A DNA stretch of 64,000 nucleotides from Hyphomonas oceanitis SCH89 (GTDB taxonomy: Bacteria; Pseudomonadota; Alphaproteobacteria; Caulobacterales; Hyphomonadaceae), in NCBI RefSeq assembly GCF_000685295.1, contig NZ_ARYL01000013.1:42271-106270 (forward strand), read 5' to 3'. This document shows, piece by piece, positions 36,242-45,528 of this stretch. The notes beneath the pieces were generated by a model. That model had not been told where the DNA came from. It saw only the letters and a list, made by a program, of their open reading frames with translations, and did no database searches. Positions within the stretch are counted from its first letter, which is position 1. Every line of letters starts with the position of its first letter. A program made the translations under genes and the position numbers.

Positions 36242-36822
36242 GCCAGAAACGCCATACCCACAACGCCGAACGCTGCGAGGCTGAGGCCCAACGCTACCAG
36301 CATCAGCAATCCATCGCGGGCAAAGATGGCGAGGCCGATCATTGTGATCGCCAGTCCGGGCACAGCAACCGCAAACGGCACCATTTCCAGCGGGATCAAT
36401 GTCAGGCCCAGCATCATCACCACGCCTGCAGCAATCTGGCGCGCCGGCTGGCTGATGGCCCATGACAGCCGGTGAGTTACCCAGGAATCGATTTCCTGCA
36501 AAACACCCTTCGCCTTCTCGTCAGCCTTGCGGACCTTCTTCTTGGAAACTGACAGCTTCTCGACCGTCTCAGGCACCCAGACATGCGTGCTGCCGACCAT
36601 CATCTGGAAGGCAAACAGCACGAGAACCATGCCGATGACCAAGGGCAGGCCCGGTATCGCGCCAAGAGGGGGCAGAACGATCAGGAGGCCGAGAATCGTG
36701 AAGATCGGCCCGAACGTGCGATCTTCCCAGAGGTCGAGGAGGTCTCCGAAAGAGACTTTGTCACCCGGGGCTTCGTCGGCGGCTGTCTTCAGGACATTTT
36801 GGAGCGGATGATTATTGGCCAT
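36238..36822 (-). CDS. exoD: ExoD family exopolysaccharide synthesis protein
   Basis: A 194-residue inner-membrane protein. GDKVSFGDLLDLWEDRTFG at the N-terminus and GLLIVLPPLGAIPGLPLVIG following it are the ExoD signature, and three more hydrophobic segments fill the C-terminal half. In rhizobia ExoD is needed for exopolysaccharide production and alkaline tolerance. GGAGG lies about four bases before the ATG. No other exopolysaccharide genes are nearby. Confidence 0.88.
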   Translation of the reverse strand: MANNHPLQNVLKTAADEAPGDKVSFGDLLDLWEDRTFGPIFTILGLLIVLPPLGAIPGLPLVIGMVLVLFAFQMMVGSTHVWVPETVEKLSVSKKKVRKADEKAKGVLQEIDSWVTHRLSWAISQPARQIAAGVVMMLGLTLIPLEMVPFAVAVPGLAITMIGLAIFARDGLLMLVALGLSLAAFGVVGMAFLA

Positions 36823-36906
36823 GCTCCTCCTACGCCTTCATGACACAGACCGTTCCTTTTTTATTTCTCGCCTTTAGAGAGAATTTCTCTATCGCACCCA
36901 GCATAC

Positions 36907-38376
36907 TTAATTTGCCGATTGCAACTGGCCAAGCCGGTCCTCGCGCAGGGCCTTTCGGCGCACCTTTCCGGCATCATCGCGCAGTGGCTCGCGCACCCAT
37001 TCGACCGAGCGCGGAATCTTGTAGCGCACAAGGCGATCCGCCAGATGCGCCATCAGCGCGGCCTCGTCCGGTTCACCTTCCGGAAAATCGACAATTGCAT
37101 GCAGCAGCGCGCCAAGGTCTTCGTCCGGCAGGCCGATCACGGCAGACGAGCGAACACCCGGAAAGGCGTCCAGCGCGGCTTCCACTTCAGCGGGGTAAAT
37201 ATTGGCCCCGCCCGAGAGGACCATGTCCGACAGGCGATCCGACAGGTAGAGAAAGCCGTCAGCATCCATCCAGCCGAGATCACCAAGGCTTTCCCAGCCG
37301 CCTTCGATGATCTTGGCTTCCGCGCCGAGATATTCATAGGTCGTTCCCGGCCCGGCCAGTGGCCGCATATAGACCTCGCCCACCTCACCGGCGGGCAGCG
37401 TCTCTCCGTCTTCGCCGACAATCTTCATTTCGCACGTCTCTACCGGCCGGCCAACCGAACCGCGATGGTTCAGCCAGTCCGTGCCCTGTATCGTGGTGGA
37501 CCCCTGCCCTTCCGTGCCGCCATAGAGTTCCCAGATCACTTCGGCGCCCAGCCACTCGATAAAAGCTTCCTTCAGCCAGGCCGGGCATGGCGCCGCGAGG
37601 TGCCAGATCGTTTTCAGGCTGGAAAGGTCATAACTGTTGCGCACCTCCTCCGGCAGCGCCCAGATGCGGCGCATCATGGTCGGCACGAAATAGGCGATGT
37701 CGACGCCCGTCGTCTGGATGCGCTCCAGCACCTGTTCGGCGTCAAAACGGGTGGTGATGACCACGGTGCAGCCCTTGAACAGGGCAATGAACGCCCAGAG
37801 GAAGGGCCCATTGTGATAGAGCGGTCCCGGGATCAGCATCGTGCCCTGTTGCTGGATTTCGAGATAGTCCATCTCCGGGTCCCAGGCCGCCGGCAGCTTG
37901 GACACGATCAGCTTGGGCCGCCCTGTCGAGCCACCGGACGTCATCGCCTTGATCGAACTCGCCGTCCGCTCTGGCAGCGGCGCGTCCGACAGGGACGCAT
38001 CCGGCTCAAAGCCCTTGGTGAGGCATGGCACGGGCGCATATTCGCCCGCCTCAACGCCGACTACCAGCGTCGGCTGGCCCAGCTCGATGATCTGGTCGCG
38101 CTCGAATTTCGGCAGCTTGGCCGAGATCGGCTGCGGCGTGGCGCCCGCCTTCCAGACGGCAAGACAGGCTTCCATGAACTCGCAGCCATTGGGCAGTGCA
38201 ATCGTCACGAAATCATCCGGTTTGACACCCATCGCCTCATAGGCCCGCGCGAGCCGGTTGGTGCGGGCGTCAAGCTCGGCCCATGTGCGCGTATCGCCGA
38301 GGTGATCGAGCGCAACCCGGTCCGGCTGGATAGCGGCCCAGTGCGCCACGATGCGTGAAAGGGAGATGATTGCCAT
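36907..38376 (-). CDS. AMP-binding acyl-CoA synthetase/ligase
   Basis: A 489-residue adenylate-forming enzyme that activates a carboxylic acid with ATP and joins it to CoA. The AMP-binding P-loop is TSGGSTGRPKLIVS (near residue 166). ELYGGTEGQG (A5 region, near 303), GDLGWMDADGFLYLSDR (A7/A8 with the hinge Asp, near 385) and the C-terminal GKVRRKALRE with the adenylating lysine complete the family. The start MAIISLSRI follows a GGCAGGAAA site; earlier in-frame codons are not family-like. Substrate unknown, probably a medium-chain or aromatic acid. Divergent from cobT. Confidence 0.88.
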   Translation of the reverse strand: MAIISLSRIVAHWAAIQPDRVALDHLGDTRTWAELDARTNRLARAYEAMGVKPDDFVTIALPNGCEFMEACLAVWKAGATPQPISAKLPKFERDQIIELGQPTLVVGVEAGEYAPVPCLTKGFEPDASLSDAPLPERTASSIKAMTSGGSTGRPKLIVSKLPAAWDPEMDYLEIQQQGTMLIPGPLYHNGPFLWAFIALFKGCTVVITTRFDAEQVLERIQTTGVDIAYFVPTMMRRIWALPEEVRNSYDLSSLKTIWHLAAPCPAWLKEAFIEWLGAEVIWELYGGTEGQGSTTIQGTDWLNHRGSVGRPVETCEMKIVGEDGETLPAGEVGEVYMRPLAGPGTTYEYLGAEAKIIEGGWESLGDLGWMDADGFLYLSDRLSDMVLSGGANIYPAEVEAALDAFPGVRSSAVIGLPDEDLGALLHAIVDFPEGEPDEAALMAHLADRLVRYKIPRSVEWVREPLRDDAGKVRRKALREDRLGQLQSAN

Positions 38377-38554
38377 GGGTTTCCTGCCTTGAAGTCTGTT
38401 GTTCACGGGGGCGCATACAGTGTGCGCCGCCTCGCTTCGGCCATACGTGCCACATCTGTTCCGGGCCGTCATCAGGAACATCTGACGCCACAGGATTCCC
38501 GGCAAAAGCAACAGCGCCCACTATCCAAGGCGCGCGCATTTGCTATCAGGCGGC

Positions 38555-39568
38555 ATGATCACCCAAGACGCCGACTTCACCGCCGCCCTGCAGCACGCCA
38601 TCGACAGCAAGACCAAACCGGTCGGTTCGCTCGGCCGCATGGAAGCACTCGCCGCCCGGATTGCCCGCATTCAGGGAACGCTGAAACCCTCCGCCGAAAC
38701 CTGCCAGCTGACCATTTTTGCCGCCGATCATGGCATGGCGACGGCCGGCGTCTCTTCCTATCCGCAGGATGTGACGCGCCAGATGGTGGCGAACTTCCTG
38801 AGTGGCGGCGCGGCAGCGAACGTGTTCGCCCGCAGCCTTGGCGCCGACATCCGCATCGTTGACAGCGGCGTGGCAGGCGAAGCGATTACCCACCCGAATC
38901 TGGTCTCACGCCGCATCGCTACCGGCACAGCCAATGCGCTGGATGGCCCCGCCATGACCGAAGCAGAGATGGGCGCAGCGATCGCCACAGGCCGCGCGCT
39001 CGGCTCGGAAAAAACACATGACGTCGCCTGTTTCGGCGAGATGGGCATCGGCAACACGTCCGCCTCCAGCCTTGTCGCCGCCAAACTGCTTAGCCTGCCG
39101 GTTGAAGAGATCACCGGGCGCGGCACAGGCCTTGATGATGCAGGCCTTGCCCGCAAGCGACAGCTGCTCAGCGCCGCAGCGGCCCGCACCGAAGCACGCC
39201 TCTCCGCCCGCACAGCGCTGATGGAATATGGCGGCTTCGAGATCGCCATGATGGCCGGCGCCATGATGGGCGCCGCACAGGCCGGGACAATCGTCATCGT
39301 CGACGGCTTCATCGCCAGCGTCGCCGCTCTCTGCGCCCGCGACCTGATGCCTGAGGCAGCGGGCGCCTTCGTCTATGCGCACCGCTCTGCCGAGGCCGGC
39401 CATGCCCGCGTCCTCGACGCGCTGGACGCCGAGCCACTGCTCGACCTTGGCATGCGCCTTGGCGAAGGCACCGGCGCCCTGCTCGCCTGGCCTCTGGTGA
39501 AAGCCGCCGCCGCCATGCTGCGCGAGATGGCGAGCTTTGACAGCGCAGGCGTCAGCGGCCCTGCATGA
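38555..39568 (+). CDS. cobT: Nicotinate-nucleotide--dimethylbenzimidazole phosphoribosyltransferase
   Basis: A 337-residue cytosolic enzyme that activates the lower ligand of cobalamin to alpha-ribazole phosphate. KTKPVGSLGRMEALAARIA near the start, FAADHGMATAGVSSYPQDVT, CFGEMGIGNTSASS and EITGRGTGLDDAGLARK are the standard CobT motifs, with the catalytic Glu in the C-terminal third. The ATG at MITQDAD is preferred over an upstream TTG. It opens the cobTSC-cobO run; the next gene overlaps it by four bases, so translation is probably coupled. Confidence 0.96.
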   Translation: MITQDADFTAALQHAIDSKTKPVGSLGRMEALAARIARIQGTLKPSAETCQLTIFAADHGMATAGVSSYPQDVTRQMVANFLSGGAAANVFARSLGADIRIVDSGVAGEAITHPNLVSRRIATGTANALDGPAMTEAEMGAAIATGRALGSEKTHDVACFGEMGIGNTSASSLVAAKLLSLPVEEITGRGTGLDDAGLARKRQLLSAAAARTEARLSARTALMEYGGFEIAMMAGAMMGAAQAGTIVIVDGFIASVAALCARDLMPEAAGAFVYAHRSAEAGHARVLDALDAEPLLDLGMRLGEGTGALLAWPLVKAAAAMLREMASFDSAGVSGPA

Positions 39569-40323
39569 AGAACCAGATCGCGTCATTCCTGCTGGCGATC
39601 CAGTTCCTGACGCGCCTGCCCGTGCCGGGCTGGTTCACCTATAGCGAGGCGCGCATGTCCGCGTCTGCCGCCTATTACCCGCTCGTCGGTGTGATGGTCG
39701 GCGCCCTCTGCAGCGCCGTGTTCTGGAGCGTCTCCCTGCTCTTCCCGCCGCTTGTCAGCGTGATCATCGCCATCGCCGCTGGCCTGCTCGTCACTGGTGC
39801 CTTCCATGAGGATGGCCTCGCCGACACGTTCGATGGCATCGGCGGTGGGCACACATGCGACGCCGCGCTGGAGATCATGCGCGACAGCCGCCTCGGCACC
39901 TATGGCACGGCGGCCCTTGTCGCCGCCCTCGCGCTGAAGACTGCGACCCTTACCGCCCTGCCCGCGCACATGCTGCTCTTTGCCTTCCCCGCAGCGCATG
40001 GCCTGTCACGCCTCTCCAGCGTCATCACGCTTGCCACCAGCCGCTATGTGCGCGCTGAGGGCACAGGCAAGCCCGTCGCCAAGGGCCTCTCCCTGCCAAG
40101 CCTGCTGATCGCTTCTGTCACCGGCGCAGCCATCTGCCTCGCATGGATCTATCTGCTGCCCGAAGCGCCCTTGCTGTTTGGCCTCATCGGCCTCGCCATC
40201 GGCCATGTCGCCATGCGCGCCTTCTTCGAATTCAAGCTGAAAGGCTATACCGGCGACACGCTGGGCGCGGTGCAGCAGGCAAGCGAGATCGGCTTCTATC
40301 TCGGACTGCTCGCATGGCTCTGA
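39565..40323 (+). CDS. cobS: Adenosylcobinamide-GDP ribazoletransferase
   Basis: A 252-residue inner-membrane enzyme that joins adenosylcobinamide-GDP to alpha-ribazole (or its phosphate), the last assembly step. Family motifs are QFLTRLPVP near residue 13, GAFHEDGLADTFDGIGGG near 78 with the metal-binding acids, and MRDSRLGTYG near 107; five or more hydrophobic helices follow. ATGA overlap with cobT and a ten-base overlap with the following phosphatase gene show tight coupling. Confidence 0.95.
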   Translation: MKNQIASFLLAIQFLTRLPVPGWFTYSEARMSASAAYYPLVGVMVGALCSAVFWSVSLLFPPLVSVIIAIAAGLLVTGAFHEDGLADTFDGIGGGHTCDAALEIMRDSRLGTYGTAALVAALALKTATLTALPAHMLLFAFPAAHGLSRLSSVITLATSRYVRAEGTGKPVAKGLSLPSLLIASVTGAAICLAWIYLLPEAPLLFGLIGLAIGHVAMRAFFEFKLKGYTGDTLGAVQQASEIGFYLGLLAWL

Positions 40324-40850
40324 CCCTTCTGCGCCACACCACGCCCGCCATCGCGTCCGGCATCTGCTACGGCATGACCGACCTCGATGTGGCGGAGACG
40401 TTTGCGGCGGAAGCGCGCGACGTGGTGGCCGCACTCCCACCACCGGACCGTATCGCCACAAGCCCGCTGACACGCTGCCGCCTGCTGGCCAAGCATATTG
40501 GCGAGGCGATGAACCTGCCGGTCACCATAGACGAACGCCTGCGTGAAATGGATTTCGGCACATGGGAAGGCCTCCCTTGGTCCGACATCCCGCGCGCCGA
40601 ACTCGACCAATGGGCGGCCGACTTCCTGCATGCCCGCCCCCATGGTGGCGAGAGCGTCGCCACGCTGACCGCGCGCGTTCAGGCAGCACTGGCCGAATGG
40701 GACGATAACCAAAGCCATGGCTTGATTGTCACCCATGCGGGCGTCATCAAGGCCGCGCTGGCCAGTGAGGCAACCGCCCAAGGCTACAATACAAGCATCG
40801 GCTTTGGCCGGTTCATCACCCTTCGCGAGGACTTCCTGCATGACCACTGA
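40314..40850 (+). CDS. cobC: Alpha-ribazole phosphatase-like histidine phosphatase
   Basis: A 178-residue histidine phosphatase. The phosphohistidine motif LTLLRHTTPAI is at the N-terminus, ATSPLTRCRLLAKHIG carries the second Arg, LREMDFGTWEG the catalytic Glu, and LIVTHAGVIKAAL the second His. The position between cobS and cobO points to the alpha-ribazole 5'-phosphate phosphatase that finishes the lower-ligand branch. The start codon lies inside the cobS end; a longer in-frame version would cover 171 bases of cobS and is rejected. Confidence 0.88.
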   Translation: MALTLLRHTTPAIASGICYGMTDLDVAETFAAEARDVVAALPPPDRIATSPLTRCRLLAKHIGEAMNLPVTIDERLREMDFGTWEGLPWSDIPRAELDQWAADFLHARPHGGESVATLTARVQAALAEWDDNQSHGLIVTHAGVIKAALASEATAQGYNTSIGFGRFITLREDFLHDH

Positions 40851-41442
40851 CCCGACGCACACGGAAAAGATGAAGGCCCTGCAGACCGAGCAGAAGAAGA
40901 AAACATCCGAAGCCCGCGATCCGGGCCGCGGCCTCATCCTCGTCCACACCGGCAATGGCAAGGGCAAGTCCAGCTCGGCCTTCGGCGTCATCATCCGGGC
41001 CCTTGGCTGGGGCCAGAAAGTGGGCGTCGTCCAGTTCATCAAGGGCAAGTGGATCACCGGCGAGCGCCAGTTCTTCGCGAAGTTCGCGGATCAGGTGACC
41101 TGGCACACAATGGGCGAAGGCTTCACCTGGGATACGCAGGACAAGGACCGCGACATTGCCGCCGCCGAAGCCGCCTTTTCCCGCGCTTGCGAGATGATGA
41201 GCAGCGGTGACTATGACCTGATCGTCCTCGACGAGATCAATATCGCGCTGCGCTATGATTATCTCGACGTGCAGGCCGTGATTGATGGCCTCAAGGCCCG
41301 ATCCGACCGCACCAGCGTCATCCTGACGGGCCGCGATGCCAAGCCGGAACTCATGGATTACGCCGATCTGGTCAGCGAAATGACCGAAGTGAAGCACCCG
41401 TTCAAGGCGGGCATCAAGGCCCAGCGCGGCCTGGATTTCTGA
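40840..41442 (+). CDS. cobO: Corrinoid adenosyltransferase (CobO/BtuR type)
   Basis: A 200-residue enzyme that transfers the adenosyl group from ATP to the cobalt of reduced corrinoids. The P-loop is HTGNGKGKSSSAFG near residue 37. VQFIKGKWITGERQFF, DLIVLDEINIALRYDYL and LTGRDAKPELMDYADLV follow. It overlaps the phosphatase gene by 11 bases. Adenosylcobalamin is the cofactor that ethylmalonyl-CoA mutase needs. The last gene of the upstream cobalamin run, followed by the riboswitch region. Confidence 0.95.
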   Translation: MTTDPTHTEKMKALQTEQKKKTSEARDPGRGLILVHTGNGKGKSSSAFGVIIRALGWGQKVGVVQFIKGKWITGERQFFAKFADQVTWHTMGEGFTWDTQDKDRDIAAAEAAFSRACEMMSSGDYDLIVLDEINIALRYDYLDVQAVIDGLKARSDRTSVILTGRDAKPELMDYADLVSEMTEVKHPFKAGIKAQRGLDF

Positions 41443-41499
41443 TCCGGCCTGCGCGTCCTGCAGCGCGCATTTCTGTTGACAGCGTTTCGCGCTTGCAGC

Positions 41500-41690
41500 A
41501 ACAGACGCAACAGATGGTGCTCCCCTAACCGGGGGCTAAGAGGGAAGCCGGTTTAAATCCGGCGCTGTACCCGCAACTGTCAGCCAGGAGCTGATGGCCA
41601 AACTTGCCACTGGGGCTTTTGCCCTGGGAAGGCCGGCCTGAAGTGATGATCGGTGAGCCAGGAGACCTGCCATCGCGTCGTTCGTCCGAG
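41500..41690 (+). promoter_or_regulatory. Cobalamin riboswitch upstream of btuB
   Basis: The 411-base spacer between cobO and btuB holds a cobalamin aptamer. Characteristic pieces are the GGGAAGCCGG at about 41542, the CGGCGCTGTACCCGCAACTG core at about 41560-41580, and the B12-box stretch GAGCCAGGAGACCTGCC at 41654-41671. It should lower expression of btuB and the transport/synthesis genes after it when adenosylcobalamin is plentiful. A TTGACA at 41476 could be the -35 element of its promoter. Bases 41452-41471 form a small hairpin that may end the cobO transcript. Edges are approximate. Confidence 0.93.
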
Positions 41691-41853
41691 AACCGGGGAA
41701 AGTTCTCAGTGGGCGGGAAGGCTAAACGCCAGTCCTTTGTGACGACAATCGTAAAATTTGGTCTGGCCGCCCGGCTGCGTTTCGCAGTGGGCCAGCATGT
41801 CGTTGTGAAATGTACCCTCCTCGCGGGCGGCAAGGGTGCAGAGGAATGCTAAT

Positions 41854-43701
41854 ATGTCTTTCAAGACTGCCCTTCTGGGCATGACCATCCTTGCTATGGC
41901 TGCGCCAGCCCTGGCCCAGACAATTGATACCGAAGAAACCAAGCTCGACACCGTGATCGTCTCTGGCTCACGTCTCGACCAGACGGCGACGGAAGTCGGC
42001 TCCAGCGTGTCGATCATCAGCGCCGAGACCATCGATAAGCTCGGCTTTGATTTTGCCCTTGATGCCATTGCCTCCGCGCCCGGCGTCACCATCAACCAGA
42101 GCGGCAGCTTTGGCGGCAACGCAACTGTCCGCATCCGCGGCGCTTCCAGCGACCAGACGCTTGTCCTGATGGACGGCGTGCCGATCAATGATCCATCCGG
42201 TACAGGCGGCGGCTACAATTTCGCCTATCTCGACACAGAGAACATCGAACGCATTGAAGTACTCAAGGGCCCGCAATCCACGCTCTGGGGCAGCGACGCG
42301 ATTGGCGGCGTGGTCGCCATTACCACCAAGCGTCCGGAAGACGGCCTCGGCGGCAGCGCGTTCGGCGAATACGGCTCGTTCAATACATTCCGCGGCGGCG
42401 CATCCATTGGCGGTGCCAATGACACCGGCGACTTCCGCATCGCCGCCACCGGCATCACTACGGACGGCATCTCCAAGGCCGACGAAGCCAATGGCAATAC
42501 CGAGGATGACGGCTACGACTCCACCACACTGTCGGCGCGCGGCGGCCTGAACCTGCCCAGCAAGATGCGCCTCGATGGCACGCTGCTCTACAGCGAGGCC
42601 ACCAGCGAGTATGACAGCTATTCCGGCGGCGCGCAGGGCAGCACAGCCGATGGCGACGAGTCGACGGAGTCAGATTCGCTCTCAGGCAATTTCTCCCTGA
42701 AAGTGCCGCTATTCGATGACAGGCTCGAAAACCTGTTCGTGGTCGGCTATTCCGACATCACCCGCAAGAACTTCACCGACGGCGCACAAAGCTATTTGGC
42801 CGAAGGCGACCGGGCGGTCTATCGCTACCAGGGAACGTTCACCGTCAACCCGGCCAACAAGCTGGCCTTTGGCGCTGAACGCGAAGAAACGACGGCCAAT
42901 GATTCCGATTCGACGATTGATGGCCTGTTTGCCCTCTATGAGTACAAACCGGTTGAAAAGCTGACCCTCACGGGCGGCGTGCGCGTCGATGATACCGACA
43001 CGTTCGGATCCAAAACCACAGGCCGGGTCGCTGCGGCCTACAGCGCAACCGACCAGGTCCTGCTGCGCGCAAGCTGGGGACAGGGCTTCAAGGCGCCCTC
43101 AATCTTCCAGTCGACCTATGTCTGCTCGTTCTGCGGCCTGACAGAACCCAATGCCAACCTGAAACCGGAAACCTCCGAAGCCTATGATCTGGGCGTCGAA
43201 TGGAATTCTCTGGATGGCCGCGCACAGGCCGGCGCCACCGTCTTCCATCAGGAGACGGAGAACATGATCGACTTCTCCTACACCGCCGGATACGACAATA
43301 TCGCCTTCGTCACATCCGAAGGCATCGAACTGACCGGCGGCTACCAGTTCACCAACTGGCTCGGCGTCTCGGCCAATTATGCCTATATCGACGCCGAGGA
43401 TGGCAACGGTAACCCGCTTGTCCGCATGCCGGAACATAGCGGTGACGTCACGGTCTCGCTCGACCCTGAAGGCCCGCTCTCCGGCGCCGTCCTCGTCCGC
43501 TACAATGGCGAAGAGCCCAACTCCTCCGGCGGCATGCTGGACAGCTGGACCCGCGTTGACCTGACAGGCCGCTATGACCTGACAGACAGTATCGAGCTCT
43601 TCGCACGCATCGAGAACCTTTTCGACGAGCAGTATCAGGAAGTCCTCGGCTACGGCACACCCGGCCTTTCCGGTAGTGTCGGCCTGAGACTGCGTTACTA
43701 G
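41854..43701 (+). CDS. btuB: TonB-dependent vitamin B12 receptor
   Basis: A 615-residue outer-membrane receptor. A signal peptide ends at PALAQ. The TonB box lies in LDTVIVSGSRL, the plug domain runs from about 45 to 150 (TVRIRGASSDQTLVLMDGVP, NIERIEVLKGPQS), and a beta barrel follows, ending in VGLRLRY with a terminal aromatic residue. Its place behind the cobalamin riboswitch and before btuFCD makes a corrinoid the expected substrate. GAGGA is eight bases before the ATG. First gene of the riboswitch-controlled operon. Confidence 0.93.
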   Translation: MSFKTALLGMTILAMAAPALAQTIDTEETKLDTVIVSGSRLDQTATEVGSSVSIISAETIDKLGFDFALDAIASAPGVTINQSGSFGGNATVRIRGASSDQTLVLMDGVPINDPSGTGGGYNFAYLDTENIERIEVLKGPQSTLWGSDAIGGVVAITTKRPEDGLGGSAFGEYGSFNTFRGGASIGGANDTGDFRIAATGITTDGISKADEANGNTEDDGYDSTTLSARGGLNLPSKMRLDGTLLYSEATSEYDSYSGGAQGSTADGDESTESDSLSGNFSLKVPLFDDRLENLFVVGYSDITRKNFTDGAQSYLAEGDRAVYRYQGTFTVNPANKLAFGAEREETTANDSDSTIDGLFALYEYKPVEKLTLTGGVRVDDTDTFGSKTTGRVAAAYSATDQVLLRASWGQGFKAPSIFQSTYVCSFCGLTEPNANLKPETSEAYDLGVEWNSLDGRAQAGATVFHQETENMIDFSYTAGYDNIAFVTSEGIELTGGYQFTNWLGVSANYAYIDAEDGNGNPLVRMPEHSGDVTVSLDPEGPLSGAVLVRYNGEEPNSSGGMLDSWTRVDLTGRYDLTDSIELFARIENLFDEQYQEVLGYGTPGLSGSVGLRLRY

Positions 43702-43711
43702 AGGAAGCAGC

Positions 43712-44539
43712 GTGTCGAGACTGACGATCCTTTTCCTGGCCGGGCTGCTGGCCGCCTGCGGTGGTCCTCCCACACCGCCTGCGGCCGATACGGCACGCCC
43801 GGTCCGGATCGTCAGTCTCGACTATTGCGCCGACCAGTACGTCCTTGAATTCGCAGACCGCGACCGCATCCTCGCCATCTCGCCCAATGCGGACAAAGAC
43901 TTTTCCTACATGCGCGATGCCGCCCAAGGCATTCGCACCGTCCGTCCGATTGCAGAAGACGTGATCCTGCTGAAGCCGGATCTCGTCGTACGCTCGTATG
44001 GCGGCGGACCTGACGCGACCCAATTCTTCGAGCGCGCCGGCATCCCGGTGCTTGACGTCGGCTGGGCCGGCGACCTGCCGGGCGTCCTCGCCAATGTCCA
44101 GCGCATCGCCGACGGCCTCGGCGAACATGATCGCGGCGCCGCCCTGGTCACCGAAACGCAGGCCCGGCTTGATCACCTCGCCCAGCGCAGCAGCGGCAAG
44201 TCCGCGCTCTACATGACGCCCGCCGGCGTCACCAGCGGCCCCGGCTCGCTCGTGCATGAAATGATCCTTGCCGCAGGCCTCGAGAATTTCCAGCAACAGC
44301 CCGGCTGGCGCTCCCTCCCCCTCGAGCGCCTCGCCTATGAAGCGCCGGACGTGATCGCCGCCGCCTTCTTCGGCGCCCGCACCAATCATCCCGATGCCTG
44401 GAGCCCGATGAACCATCCCGTTGCCCGTGCCCAGCTGGCCGACCACCCAGTCGTTTCGCTTGAAGGTGCGTGGACCTCCTGCAATGGCTGGTTCCTGATT
44501 GATGCCATCGAAGCACTGGCCGAAGGGAGCGAGAAATGA
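43712..44539 (+). CDS. btuF: Corrinoid ABC transporter substrate-binding lipoprotein
   Basis: A 275-residue protein with a signal peptide and a lipobox LLAAC (near residue 16), so it is anchored in the periplasm. The Fe3+/B12-type binding fold is seen in RIVSLDYCADQYVLEFADR, SYMRDAAQGIRTVRPIAED, KPDLVVRSYGG and IPVLDVGW. GTG start, ten bases after btuB, with an AGGAAG site. It delivers the corrinoid to BtuCD. Confidence 0.87.
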   Translation: MSRLTILFLAGLLAACGGPPTPPAADTARPVRIVSLDYCADQYVLEFADRDRILAISPNADKDFSYMRDAAQGIRTVRPIAEDVILLKPDLVVRSYGGGPDATQFFERAGIPVLDVGWAGDLPGVLANVQRIADGLGEHDRGAALVTETQARLDHLAQRSSGKSALYMTPAGVTSGPGSLVHEMILAAGLENFQQQPGWRSLPLERLAYEAPDVIAAAFFGARTNHPDAWSPMNHPVARAQLADHPVVSLEGAWTSCNGWFLIDAIEALAEGSEK

Positions 44540-45528
44540 AACAGAATGTCTGGCTCCTCCCCGCGCTGGTCGCCGCATCCGCGCTGGCCCTCTTTGCCGC
44601 CTGCCTGCTCGGTTCAACACCCATGTCGCCCGAGCGCGTGCTGGCCGCTTTCTTCGGCGGCGGCGACGCAGGCGACCGGCTCGTGATCTGGCAGATCCGC
44701 CTGCCCCGTGCCCTTGCCGCCTATATGGTCGGCGCCTCGCTCGGCATCAGCGGCGCCGCGCTGCAGGGCCTGCTTCGTAACCCGCTGGCCGAGCCCGGCG
44801 TGCTCGGTGTCTCCGCCTCGGCCTCCCTCGCCGCCACCTTCTCCCTCTATTACGGCCTCGTCGCGCTCTCGCCGTGGATCCTGCCGCTCTCGGCCATCCT
44901 CGGCGCCCTCGCCGCCACGGGCCTGATCACGCTCGCCGCCATCCGTACACGCTCGGTCGTCACGCTCATCCTCATCGGCGTCGGCCTCTCCAGCTTTGCC
45001 GGCGCGGCCATGAGCCTCCTGATGAACCTTGCGCCCAATCCCTTCTCCCTTGCCGACATGATCAACTGGATGCTCGGCTCGGTCGCCAATCGCAGCTTCC
45101 GCGAAATCGGCCTCGCCGCGCCCTTCATCCTTGTCGGCGCAGTCATCCTGCTCGCCTCCCGGCGCGGCCTCTCGGCCCTCACGCTCGGCGAGGAAGCCGC
45201 CAGCGGCGTTGGCCTGAACCTGCGCGCCCAGCGCATCCTCACCGTGCTCGGCGCCGGGCTGGCGACCGGCGGCTCGGTGGCGCTCGCAGGTGCCATCGGC
45301 TTTGTCGGCATTGTCGCGCCGCACGTGATCCGTCCCTTCGTGGGTCATGATCCGGCACGCTCCCTCGTGCCCTCCGCCATGTTCGCCGGCCTCATCCTCG
45401 TGCTGGCCGACATTGGCGTACGCATCATCCCGACCTCCAACGAGCTCAAGCTCGGCGTCGTCGCCGCCCTCATCGGCGCGCCCGCCTTCGTCTGGATCGC
45501 CATACGGAGACGCAGCAGCAATGACTGA
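44536..45528 (+). CDS. btuC: Corrinoid ABC transporter permease (FecCD/BtuC family)
   Basis: A 330-residue inner-membrane permease with about ten helices. IWQIRLPRALAAYMVGASLG near residue 53, LQGLLRNPLAEPGVLGVS near 75, and GAIGFVGIVAPHVIRPFVGH near 255 are family signatures, the last being the coupling-loop region that meets the ATPase. It overlaps btuF by four bases and btuD by eight bases. Confidence 0.93.
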   Translation: MKQNVWLLPALVAASALALFAACLLGSTPMSPERVLAAFFGGGDAGDRLVIWQIRLPRALAAYMVGASLGISGAALQGLLRNPLAEPGVLGVSASASLAATFSLYYGLVALSPWILPLSAILGALAATGLITLAAIRTRSVVTLILIGVGLSSFAGAAMSLLMNLAPNPFSLADMINWMLGSVANRSFREIGLAAPFILVGAVILLASRRGLSALTLGEEAASGVGLNLRAQRILTVLGAGLATGGSVALAGAIGFVGIVAPHVIRPFVGHDPARSLVPSAMFAGLILVLADIGVRIIPTSNELKLGVVAALIGAPAFVWIAIRRRSSND